Origin: an uncultured Eubacterium sp.
Lineage (GTDB): Bacteria; Bacillota; Clostridia; Peptostreptococcales; Anaerovoracaceae
Length of the DNA stretch: 10,409 nt
Assembly: GCA_900551775.1 (NCBI GenBank)
Contig: URXI01000134.1
Span: forward strand, 1-10,409
Direction of reading: 5' to 3'
The notes under the pieces were generated by a model that worked only from the letters and a program-made list of their open reading frames with translations, was not told the origin of the DNA and did no database searches. Shown piece after piece: positions 1-6,888 of this stretch (its first letter is position 1; each line of letters starts with the position of its first letter). Both the position numbers and the translations under genes were made by a program.

Positions 1-204
1 CCTGAAAATGGCGGAATCAAAGATTCCTATTTCCACATGTCGCCCACAAGGGGCGACTCTTTGCAAGGTACGTTCTTTGAAACATACGGAAATATGTCCT
101 TTGGACGATATTTCCTATGTTATAAAACAGCGAACGCTCCGGATAGAACGGTAATTTTCCGTTCTGCCTTTTCGCCCCAGGCTATGCCTGATTTTCCCTT
201 CTAA
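1..204. other. Cluster of five short hairpins, with an incidental open frame
   Basis: Five inverted repeats follow one another: 13-18/22-27 (6 bp, loop AAA), 39-45/51-57 (7 bp, 5-nt loop), 88-99/103-115 (8+3 bp around a small internal loop, loop TTT), 145-151/159-165 (7 bp) and 178-182/186-190 (5 bp). The plus strand is also open from position 1 to a TAA at 202-204. That frame could be the last 67 codons of a convergent gene entering from the left, but I do not recognise the peptide. The hairpin density argues for a structured non-coding or dispersed repeat element instead. No function is assigned. Confidence 0.4.
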
Positions 205-340
205 TTCTTTTTCAATTAAGCTACCACCGAAGAATGGGGAATACAAGGGGTTTTCAAGCTTATGTCTTTTTATGGACTTTTTTTGTACATTTTTGATATA
301 TTTCTGTAAAAGCGTATTGGCAGCAGTGACTATCTGCATC

Positions 341-379
341 AAAAAACCAGTCACGGCTCTTTGAGTTATGACTGGTTTT
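341..379 (-). terminator. Intrinsic terminator of the LRR surface protein gene
   Basis: On the minus strand an 11-bp perfect stem (379-369 with 353-343) closes a 15-nt loop and runs into six T residues (346-341). It starts 7 nt after the TAA of the leucine-rich-repeat gene, so it ends that transcript. Confidence 0.9.
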
Positions 380-386
380 GCTGTAC

Positions 387-3359
387 TTATTTTGCGATTC
401 TGATTGCTTTGTTGGACCACTTGGTGTAGACCTTAACGCCGTCGATAGTTCTGACACCTCTGACTTTATAATAGTAGCGAGTGCCTTTCTTCAGAGTCTT
501 GCTGTTCTTGTAGCTCTTCTGGGTTCCACTTTTGGTGGTATAGAAAGCTTTTGTTCCGTACCCGCTGTTCTTCTTTGTCGAACGGAACACTTGGAAATAG
601 TCTACCTTGAAGCCTGCGGATTTCTTCCATTTGACGGTGATAGCGCCCTTCTTTGCGGAGGAAGACGCTTTGATGGTCGTTGCCTTAACACCATTTATAA
701 TTCTATCTTGATCGTCTGCAATCGGTTCGAAAGTGACCGATATGGTGTGTGCCTTTGTTATATTTTCAAAGGTGTAAGAAGAAACCGCACCAACGCTGGC
801 ACCGTCCACAACGACGTCAGCAACCTTGTAACCTTCGTCTGGTGTAAAGTTAAAAGTTTTGGCGCTGCCATAGTATGCGGAAACTTTGCCCTCCGGCGTG
901 ATTGTGCCGTGGTCGCCTGCAGAAGCAGTAATGTCGTAGGACAATACTGCCCCACCAGAACCGCCGCTGGAAGAGTTGTCCTCCGTGTAAGCGAGTGCGT
1001 AGGTAGAAAACTTTCCACTTGTAACCGTTAGGGTTGCAGGATTGTTATCTTCGTCAGGCAGCTTCTCTGCCTGAATCACTCCATCTGCTCCAGCATGTGC
1101 TCGTATGATGAAAAATTTACGATTGGCAGACTGCAGATTTTGCGGGATTGCGAAGACTAGCTTCAATGGTTTTTTAACTGTAGTCAATGTTTCAGGCTCA
1201 GGGTTTGCACCATTTTCTATGATTTTTACTACCTTGACGTCAAAGTGTTCTCCAATCTTTGCCTCGCTGCCTGCCGCCTCTGCTATGGCATTCTGCACGG
1301 TATCTTCTGGATTTTGAACTTCAGATGAAACAACCTTGAGGGTACATTTTATATCGGCTGAGTCTTTCACAAGAGCAGCGTCTTTTGCAGTTAAGTTCGT
1401 TAACAAGTCCTGTTCATTTTTGACAATAAGTCCCTCAGTGGTGGTTTCAAACTGTGGAATCTTTGCAACCGCATCTAGCATCTTTTGTTGTGCTTCTTCA
1501 TCGACAGCAGCTTTAATCTCATCGCCAGCTACTTGATATGCAGCATAGACATCGAGAATATCTTTTTTCAGTTCCTCAGTTACTTTTTGATCTTCTCTAA
1601 TAGATGGCAGATCCTCAATTTTTTCCTTGACAAAGTTCTCATCAAAATCTTTCGTAGTACAATATAGCTCTGTTGTCCCTTTCACAGTCTTGTAATTATA
1701 CTGTCCATTTGAATTCTTCTCTGGAGTAAAAGTCCATTCATAGCTCCCTGCACCTTCATGAAGCGTCTGGTCGGGCTTCCATGCAATCGTTCCCGAAGTA
1801 TCACTATCTGATAATTTTATGTCTGGTAATGTACTTTGGCTAGATGATATTTTATATGTTCCAGAGGGTGGTATTGGATTTAAAATCGGATCCGCTTGTC
1901 GAAGATCAACATTGAATTCATGAGAGTCTTCGTAGAATTGGGATATAGTTTTATTGCCCGCCTCATTATATCCTGTCATAATATATGCCTTTACAACCAC
2001 ATAACAACTAATCTTAAACTGCGCTCTCACATCAGCACCAATACTATAAGTATTATATTTATCATACCCCTCGTTTACTGCCGGTGTAGAGTTAATGGTG
2101 TTCCAATGCCACGAATAGTGAAATATCACATCATTAATATTTGCTGTTGATACGGTTTTCTTCAAAGGATGAGTTGTGGATACTGTTAAAACTGGTGAAC
2201 TTCCATCATACTCTTTGTCAGCATCAGGTCCATAAGTAATAACTGGATCTTCAGTTATTTTATTCTTCTCATAAAGATTATAGTATGTAACCTTCTCACT
2301 TTCCTTTACAGGAAGATAGGATGCTTGAGTTACTGTCCATATTTTCACTTCGTTGTTCTCATTATGCAATACTGGGAACTTATAGGAACTATCCTCCCCC
2401 CAGCTTCCATCATCATTTTTAATATAATTGTATGGTCTGTTATAAAGTCTACTTAGTTTTTCATATACTCTTTTCTTATTTTGGTCATAAAGGGTGACCG
2501 TTAAAGGGAAAGTCACTGCACTTTTGTAAGTGCTTCCCATTTTTACTACAGCATTTCGATCCGTAAGATCAGCACAAATCACATCTTTCAATTCACTAAT
2601 ACTTTGAAAAGAATTAGAACTAACAAAGTTGTTATTGCTAGCGTCCAGCCTTTTCGGCAGATACACGGTTTTCATTTTTGTCCCAGCAAATGCATTCTCT
2701 CCAATTCTTTGGACATTTTTGGGAATGATTACCACACCTTTGATTCCAGTTTCACGAAACGCTGAATCCGGGATTTCTTTCAATTTATCACAATTTGATA
2801 AATCAATTTGGCTTATTCCTCGTTGACGGTAAAAGGCTGTCTCTCCTATTGAAGTAATACTTGCTGGGAAAATCAGCAAACCTGTTATGCCCTTAAAAAC
2901 ATTAGATTGCCTGAAAGCATTGTCTCCTATAGTAGCCAGGCTATTTGGGAAAATTAAAGCTCCAGTAATTTTACAATCATAAAAAGCGTCTTTACCAATA
3001 TTTTTTAGGTATTTAGCCCTAGAAAAATCTACTCCTACAAAATTGCACCCATCGTACCTTTTTGAAATCGGATTGCCATAAAACACCTCAAACGCATTAT
3101 CCCCAATCGCCGTAACCTCAACCCCACCAATCTTTTCCGGTATCACCAGTCTGATATTCTGTTTCTGATTCTCGTTTAGACTCTCCAAATATGTTGTCGT
3201 CAGCCCGGTAATCGTCCCATTGGAAAACGCATAATCTTTCTCCCCCGGCGTTACCTCATTCGGGGTTTCACTCTCTGCCAGCACTCCCATCGCTGATGTG
3301 TTCAGCGCAACCAAAAGTGCCAACAGCACTGTCAAAATCCTGTGTACATACTTCTTCAT
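387..3359 (-). CDS. Secreted BspA-like leucine-rich-repeat surface protein with basic FN3-like C-terminus
   Basis: A 990-residue exported protein, probably an adhesin or binding protein at the cell surface. Residues 1-28 are a signal peptide (MKKYVHR, a long hydrophobic core, then a likely cut near VLA/ES). Residues about 70-270 carry LRR_5/BspA-type repeats with six I(G/P)xxAF motifs near 85, 121, 144, 171, 196 and 219. Residues about 280-570 look like beta-rich Ig-type domains, followed by a helical stretch (about 570-640) and a beta domain ending in GKFSTYAL (about 790). A Gly/Ser linker leads to an InlB-B-repeat-like domain (about 805-880). The last 97 residues are a very basic FN3-like module shared with the beta-helix protein. 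There is no LPXTG, SLH or transmembrane anchor. The start at 3359 is preferred because AGGAA (3373-3369) is 9 nt upstream; it directly abuts the alternative ATG at 3368. Control is by the upstream riboswitch cassette. The specific ligand is unknown. Confidence 0.88.
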   Translation of the reverse strand: MKKYVHRILTVLLALLVALNTSAMGVLAESETPNEVTPGEKDYAFSNGTITGLTTTYLESLNENQKQNIRLVIPEKIGGVEVTAIGDNAFEVFYGNPISKRYDGCNFVGVDFSRAKYLKNIGKDAFYDCKITGALIFPNSLATIGDNAFRQSNVFKGITGLLIFPASITSIGETAFYRQRGISQIDLSNCDKLKEIPDSAFRETGIKGVVIIPKNVQRIGENAFAGTKMKTVYLPKRLDASNNNFVSSNSFQSISELKDVICADLTDRNAVVKMGSTYKSAVTFPLTVTLYDQNKKRVYEKLSRLYNRPYNYIKNDDGSWGEDSSYKFPVLHNENNEVKIWTVTQASYLPVKESEKVTYYNLYEKNKITEDPVITYGPDADKEYDGSSPVLTVSTTHPLKKTVSTANINDVIFHYSWHWNTINSTPAVNEGYDKYNTYSIGADVRAQFKISCYVVVKAYIMTGYNEAGNKTISQFYEDSHEFNVDLRQADPILNPIPPSGTYKISSSQSTLPDIKLSDSDTSGTIAWKPDQTLHEGAGSYEWTFTPEKNSNGQYNYKTVKGTTELYCTTKDFDENFVKEKIEDLPSIREDQKVTEELKKDILDVYAAYQVAGDEIKAAVDEEAQQKMLDAVAKIPQFETTTEGLIVKNEQDLLTNLTAKDAALVKDSADIKCTLKVVSSEVQNPEDTVQNAIAEAAGSEAKIGEHFDVKVVKIIENGANPEPETLTTVKKPLKLVFAIPQNLQSANRKFFIIRAHAGADGVIQAEKLPDEDNNPATLTVTSGKFSTYALAYTEDNSSSGGSGGAVLSYDITASAGDHGTITPEGKVSAYYGSAKTFNFTPDEGYKVADVVVDGASVGAVSSYTFENITKAHTISVTFEPIADDQDRIINGVKATTIKASSSAKKGAITVKWKKSAGFKVDYFQVFRSTKKNSGYGTKAFYTTKSGTQKSYKNSKTLKKGTRYYYKVRGVRTIDGVKVYTKWSNKAIRIAK

Positions 3360-3395
3360 TCCATTCATTTCCTAACCGCTTTAACCTTTCGCATT

Positions 3396-3424
3396 AAAAA
3401 AGGAGCCTTGTCCCACAACGCTCC
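3396..3424 (-). terminator. Riboswitch-linked intrinsic terminator in the LRR gene leader
   Basis: The minus strand has GGAGC, a G-G mismatch, TTGT, loop GGG, ACAA, GCTCC (3424-3402), followed by six T (3401-3396). It lies between the c-di-GMP aptamer and the start codon, the position expected for a transcription-control expression platform. I could not resolve the competing antiterminator by eye, so whether ligand turns the gene on or off is undetermined. Confidence 0.85.
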
Positions 3425-3471
3425 TCTCCAGCATACAAATATCGTTCTAATCATCATAACTAGAACCACCT

Positions 3472-3552
3472 AATCTGTGCAGCTGGCTGCCATCCATAGA
3501 GAAACAGGCCCTGTAGCTTTGTGTCACTGCCTTTCGACAGTTTTACCAAATA
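3472..3552 (-). promoter_or_regulatory. Cyclic-di-GMP-I (GEMM-I) riboswitch aptamer, LRR gene
   Basis: The minus-strand RNA has the GEMM-I core. A 6-bp stem is capped by a GAAA tetraloop (ACTGTC-GAAA-GGCAGT). It is followed by GACACAAAGC, then AGGGCCT, a short variable hairpin and ATGGCAGCCAG. Aligned to the Vibrio Vc2 aptamer, the position of the ligand-contacting G20 is G, not the A typical of cGAMP-selective GEMM-Ib, and the stacking A47 is kept. This points to c-di-GMP as ligand. The outer P1 helix is not clearly delimited, so the ends are approximate. The aptamer lies about 15 nt after the predicted transcription start. Confidence 0.9.
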
Positions 3553-3571
3553 TTCAATTCTTTCTTCTAGG

Positions 3572-3600
3572 ATTATACCCCCCCCCCACCTATTTGTCAA
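3572..3600 (-). promoter_or_regulatory. Perfect consensus promoter with G10 spacer tract, LRR gene
   Basis: On the minus strand TTGACA (3600-3595) and TATAAT (3577-3572) are separated by exactly 17 bp. Ten consecutive G (3587-3578) abut the -10 box. Transcription should start near 3565 and give a leader of about 205 nt with the riboswitch and terminator. Both hexamers match the housekeeping sigma consensus at all six positions. Confidence 0.9.
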
Positions 3601-3842
3601 CATTTGTCTTTTCTTCTAAAGGTTTTCTGTAATACATCTGCTTCCCACAGCGTCACGATAGATTTGTGCTTTTTGCGCCAAATTTTTCCTTCTGCACAAA
3701 ATTCTCACTGCATTGACACCTGTAACCTGCCAGAGAACCAACCAAATCTCCTTTGCGGCTTTGTCCTCTGTTCATCTGTTCATCTGCACTCCTCTGCTAA
3801 AACAATTGTGCAGAAAAGCAAAAACACTGCAAAAAGCACAAA
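3601..3842. repeat. Intergenic stretch with a nested imperfect inverted repeat
   Basis: No convincing gene is seen here. A 14-nt perfect inverted repeat (3663-3676 with 3829-3842) encloses a 10-nt one (3690-3699 with 3806-3815). The two gaps between them are equal at 13 nt, so the whole forms imperfect arms of about 37 nt around an element of about 180 nt. This could be a small non-autonomous mobile element or a long RNA hairpin. No target-site duplication is evident. The right arm abuts the terminator at 3843. Confidence 0.45.
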
Positions 3843-3879
3843 AGTACCGTGGAAGCCGATAAGCAGTTTCCACGGTACT
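3843..3879 (-). terminator. Terminator of the blaI-blaR1 operon
   Basis: A 12-bp perfect stem (3879-3868 with 3854-3843) has a 13-nt loop. On the minus strand it is followed by TTTGTGC and then TTTTT. It lies 36 nt past the stop of the small membrane protein gene. The first T run is short, so termination may be partial. Confidence 0.75.
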
Positions 3880-3915
3880 AAAAATGATCAATATGCAGGC
3901 TCACTTCTCCGCTCT

Positions 3916-4485
3916 TCATTTCGTCGTCAAAGTAGATTTCTCCTCCATCGCCCGCAATTCTCTTTTGTACCGGAACAGCGTCACGCAAATGACAAGCATT
4001 ACAATCACGCCGAGCAGTCCGATGCCAAAGACGACGAAACCGTTTTCCGCCAAAGTGATCGCGGCTCTTTTGCTGACCGGTATCAACGCGATCACCGTCA
4101 TAAATATCGTTTGTATGGTGCGCAGTTTTTTCAGCCTGCCCGCGTACCGGGAGCCTTGCTCCTCTGCGATGTCCGCCAGGTTCGTCAGAAGCTGGAAGTG
4201 AAAATAGAGGATGATTACGTTGATGAACACATCAACCCAATACAAATCCGGCGTCATAGAAAATATGTTCAGCGCCCATTCCGCCAGATCCTCTGCCATC
4301 AAAAGCAGCGCAAAGGGTTTCAAAAGCTTTGCCGATGGTTCTATCGCCGCCACTGCGCCCAGCGCCAGATAAATCAGCAGAAAACCCGCCCAGGAAGGGA
4401 AGATGTTTACCGTTCCAAGGTTCAAACTGATATAGATGAAAAGATATCCCCAGCTGATTTTCCCGATGGCATCCTGGTAATTCAT
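3916..4485 (-). CDS. Multi-pass membrane protein of the BlaI/BlaR1 operon, unknown function
   Basis: A 189-residue, very hydrophobic protein with about five or six predicted transmembrane segments (roughly residues 9-29, 31-50, 57-75, 84-104, 123-142 and 148-170) and a short basic cytoplasmic-looking tail (YKRELR...). I do not recognise a named family or any catalytic motif. Its ATG overlaps the TGA of the M56 protease gene by 4 nt (ATGA), and a G-rich site (GAGGGG) precedes it, so the two are probably translationally coupled and made in matched amounts. Context suggests a partner or accessory of the sensor protease, or the effector output of the operon. That role is inferred from position only. 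Confidence 0.8.
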   Translation of the reverse strand: MNYQDAIGKISWGYLFIYISLNLGTVNIFPSWAGFLLIYLALGAVAAIEPSAKLLKPFALLLMAEDLAEWALNIFSMTPDLYWVDVFINVIILYFHFQLLTNLADIAEEQGSRYAGRLKKLRTIQTIFMTVIALIPVSKRAAITLAENGFVVFGIGLLGVIVMLVICVTLFRYKRELRAMEEKSTLTTK

Positions 4486-6449
4486 AGTTTCGCCCCTCTC
4501 TTAATCTTCAAGGTATCCAGCAGTTCTCCATTTTGATAGATTCTGGTTTCAAAGCCTTCGAAACGGGCAAGATCAAAATCCGGCGACTCCCCTAAAATGA
4601 AGTTCAGTCCGTCAAAATTTCCGTCCCATGGCTGCTTTACAAATCGGAAATCAAATCCGGCGCCTGCACTGCTGCTTCCGCTCACTTCTTGGAGAAGGTA
4701 CTCTTTTTCTATGATGTCGTCAGGAGACTCGTCAGACATGTGATCAAGCGCCGCTGTCATCATTCCAATCACTTTGACGTTACTTCGCTCTGCTTGGCTT
4801 CTGCAGTCCTGATACTCGCCCCAGATGAACATCTTCTCCTCGGAAAATTTCGCAGACCGCTTGGAGCGCATGTCAAAAGAAGATCCATTTCCTATCATGT
4901 CGGCAAAGATATCCTCCTGATTTTGTATCTGATTATCGACAATGCGGATGGTCTGTTCATTGATGCGGATGATTCCGTTCTTCCCTTTGCCCTCCGATGC
5001 CACAGTTCCCGGCAGTTTCTCAAGCCCCCAGTAAATGGCAAAAAAAGAAGATTTGCATTTGCTTATCTTTCCGCTCTGTGTCACCGTCCAGCCTTTCTCC
5101 TTCTGTAAAGTCAGAGGGATGATCAGCACAGGCTGCGTTTCATATCCCTCCTGCCCCGCGATCACTGCCAGAGCCGTATAACGATGCTCATTTTCTTTCT
5201 GCAGGTTATATACCACATAGTCGGAAAACGGAACGTCCTTCAGCCCATGAGAAATATCAGAAGAAAAATCCGTTCCTTTCTCCACCTGTCTTTGTAATTC
5301 TTCCTGTTGGTTGCAGGGCGTCACAGCCGCCAGATAGTTCGGCAGATTGAACACCTTCCCCTTGACCCAGGTGTCAATGGCCCCTGCCGGCGTCGTGCAT
5401 CCGTTCATCCTCGCCTCCGCCATCATCACCTTTGATTGATAATCGGACAGATTCGGATAATCCGTGCCGTAGCCACTTACTTCACTTCCGACAAAGATCG
5501 GCGCAGCCAGCACGACCAAAGCGCAGACCGAAACCAACGTCATCCCACGGGGATATTTCTTAAAGCGGGCGATGGCTTCAATGCGCCTTTTGATGTTTCT
5601 TCCGCCATTGGAAATAGAGGTGGTGCCTGGCGCCCTGGCGTATTTATCATCGGTCATGGAGAGCAGAATTTTGCCATAATCTCGGCGCTCTTCCCCTTCC
5701 AGTTCCTCCAAAACCCTCTGATCGCACAAACTCTCCATATCGTTTCCGATGCGATGAAAGACATATTGCAGAAACGGATTGCACCAGTGCAGCGCCCGAA
5801 GAATACACCAAAATGCATTCTGCAAAGCGTCCGCATAGGTCCTGTGCATCAGCTCATGGAGCAAAATCTTTTCATCTATATCTTCCCCTGCCGGAACTAC
5901 TAAAAGCGGCCTGAAAAAGCCACAGATGAACGCAGAAGGAATTCCCTCTACTGTAACAACTTCACAGCCGCTAAGGGCATATCGCGCGCAAGTCTCTTCT
6001 ACCTTTTTCAAGAGTGCCTCCTCCGCCCTTTTGCCGCGCCGCAAAATCCTGCGCAGCCGCACGTAAGACAGGCCATAGTACAATATAGAAATCAATACCC
6101 CTAGAATGTATAGGACAAAGAGCCAGTCCGTGACAGACACTGGCATTTTACTAACAAAAGGCAGACCAGATGTATTTTGACCGATGGGGATCCACTGCTG
6201 GGTGTACGCCGAGGCGAGACCGGATTCCACGGTTGTCTTGACCGCCTCTATCCCTGCTGCCAGCGTCACACTCAGATAGCGCCCTGTCAGGTGAACCGGC
6301 AGAAGAATTTTGCACGCTAACAAAATCCAAATCGCATACTGCCACCTGGGGGATAGCTTGTCGCCAAAGAGACGTTTAATAATCAAAAGAATCGCGCCGG
6401 TAATTGTCACCTCCGCTGTCTGCAGCAAAAATTCCCATATATTTGTCAT
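4482..6449 (-). CDS. blaR1: BlaR1/MecR1-like M56 zinc membrane protease with non-penicillin sensor domain
   Basis: A 655-residue sensor-transducer. In the family, an extracellular signal activates the cytoplasmic M56 metalloprotease domain, leading to loss of the BlaI repressor. N-terminal membrane segments lie at about residues 6-28, 37-54 and 106-130. The zinc protease motif HELMH is at 198-202, with a probable further ligand in DMESLCD near 239. A last membrane segment at about 303-321 puts residues about 322-655 outside the cell. This outer part shows no recognisable penicillin-binding (class D beta-lactamase-like) SxxK/SxN/KTG set, so the signal is probably not a beta-lactam. The start at 6449 is chosen because GGAGG lies 6 nt upstream and it begins 1 nt after the blaI stop. 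An upstream ATG at 6467 lacks such a site. The symbol denotes family, not proven drug sensing. Confidence 0.88.
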   Translation of the reverse strand: MTNIWEFLLQTAEVTITGAILLIIKRLFGDKLSPRWQYAIWILLACKILLPVHLTGRYLSVTLAAGIEAVKTTVESGLASAYTQQWIPIGQNTSGLPFVSKMPVSVTDWLFVLYILGVLISILYYGLSYVRLRRILRRGKRAEEALLKKVEETCARYALSGCEVVTVEGIPSAFICGFFRPLLVVPAGEDIDEKILLHELMHRTYADALQNAFWCILRALHWCNPFLQYVFHRIGNDMESLCDQRVLEELEGEERRDYGKILLSMTDDKYARAPGTTSISNGGRNIKRRIEAIARFKKYPRGMTLVSVCALVVLAAPIFVGSEVSGYGTDYPNLSDYQSKVMMAEARMNGCTTPAGAIDTWVKGKVFNLPNYLAAVTPCNQQEELQRQVEKGTDFSSDISHGLKDVPFSDYVVYNLQKENEHRYTALAVIAGQEGYETQPVLIIPLTLQKEKGWTVTQSGKISKCKSSFFAIYWGLEKLPGTVASEGKGKNGIIRINEQTIRIVDNQIQNQEDIFADMIGNGSSFDMRSKRSAKFSEEKMFIWGEYQDCRSQAERSNVKVIGMMTAALDHMSDESPDDIIEKEYLLQEVSGSSSAGAGFDFRFVKQPWDGNFDGLNFILGESPDFDLARFEGFETRIYQNGELLDTLKIKRGAKL

Positions 6450-6450
6450 C

Positions 6451-6816
6451 TCAGACCTCCATCTCATCCAGGAGTTTTTTCAGCGCGTCACGCTCCTCCT
6501 CTGTTATCTTCGATTCCTTTAGAAATGCTGCTACCAAATCCCCTGTAGCACCGCCGTATACTTTTTCAAGCAAATTGCGGCGCTCTTTCTTGGCGCATTC
6601 TTCTCGGCTGACGCCGGCGCTGTACTGATGCGGATCGGCTTCCCGATCTATTGTCACAAGTCCTTTGCTCTCCATTCTGGTCAAATAGGTATGCACCGTA
6701 TTGCGGCTCCATCCAGTAATCGGCTTCAACTGGTCTACCACCTGACCCAGGTTAAAGCCATCTCCCTCCCAAAGTACCGTCAAAACAGTCAGTTCGGCTT
6801 CAGATAATCTGCGCAT
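6451..6816 (-). CDS. blaI: BlaI/MecI-family winged-helix repressor
   Basis: A 121-residue protein, typical family length. Residues 1-70 form the winged helix: LSEAELTVLTVLW opens helix 1, the recognition helix is around SRNTVHTYLTRMESKG (37-52), and the wing follows at LVTIDREADPHQY. The C-terminal half is the dimerisation part. The A97-F98 bond in the segment DLVAAFLK aligns roughly with the N-F bond cut in staphylococcal BlaI/MecI; this alignment is by eye. It should dimerise on the two TACAnnTGTA operators in its own promoter and so repress itself, the protease and the membrane protein. GGAGG lies 7 nt before the ATG, inside the operator-proximal palindrome. Confidence 0.93.
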   Translation of the reverse strand: MRRLSEAELTVLTVLWEGDGFNLGQVVDQLKPITGWSRNTVHTYLTRMESKGLVTIDREADPHQYSAGVSREECAKKERRNLLEKVYGGATGDLVAAFLKESKITEEERDALKKLLDEMEV

Positions 6817-6823
6817 AAAAACA

Positions 6824-6869
6824 CCTCCTACAACTGTAGTATCTATTTACATACTACAACTGTAGGAGG
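6824..6869 (-). promoter_or_regulatory. Paired BlaI operators forming a 19-bp-arm palindrome
   Basis: Two identical CTACAACTGTAG sites (6828-6839 and 6854-6865), each holding the TACAnnTGTA core typical of BlaI/MecI operators, have centres 26 bp apart. Their flanks extend the symmetry: 6824-6842 and 6851-6869 are inverted copies that differ only at two central bases. As minus-strand RNA these two positions become G-U pairs, so a 19-bp hairpin with an 8-nt loop can form, followed by TGTTTTT before the blaI ATG. The upstream operator overlaps the -10 box and part of the spacer; the downstream one covers the early transcribed region and the blaI ribosome binding site. Confidence 0.85.
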
Positions 6870-6879
6870 CTCGTGTCAA
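6851..6879 (-). promoter_or_regulatory. blaI operon promoter
   Basis: TTGACA (6879-6874) and TAGTAT (6856-6851) are 17 bp apart on the minus strand. The -10 box and part of the spacer are covered by the upstream BlaI operator, consistent with autorepression. Transcription should start near 6844, inside the loop of the operator palindrome. The -35 box begins only 9 nt after the stop codon of the beta-helix gene. Confidence 0.75.
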
Positions 6880-6888
6880 GCGAATTGT

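Noticed and set aside
115..420. 101-codon minus-strand frame overlapping the LRR gene end
   Set aside because: It begins inside the LRR gene, crosses its strong terminator and then the hairpin cluster; no ribosome binding site is evident.
378..1031. 217-codon open frame on the plus strand
   Set aside because: It is antisense to the conserved C-terminal domains of the LRR protein, has no ribosome binding site, and is a by-product of that gene's codon use.
3472..3552. cGAMP (GEMM-Ib) riboswitch instead of c-di-GMP
   Set aside because: The residue aligned with Vc2 position 20 is G in both copies; cGAMP-selective members typically carry A there.
3653..3775. 40-codon minus-strand frame beginning MNRGQSRKG
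   Set aside because: The nearest AGGAG is about 13 nt away, the frame lies inside the inverted-repeat element, and no promoter is seen.
3604..4536. 310-codon open frame on the plus strand
   Set aside because: It runs antisense through the membrane protein gene and intergenic repeat. The composition is rich in Arg, His, Gln and Ser without domain features, and the opposite strand has a coupled operon with good start signals.
4482..6816. Beta-lactam resistance operon
   Set aside because: No beta-lactamase or penicillin-binding protein gene is present and the sensor domain lacks penicillin-binding motifs, so only family membership is claimed.
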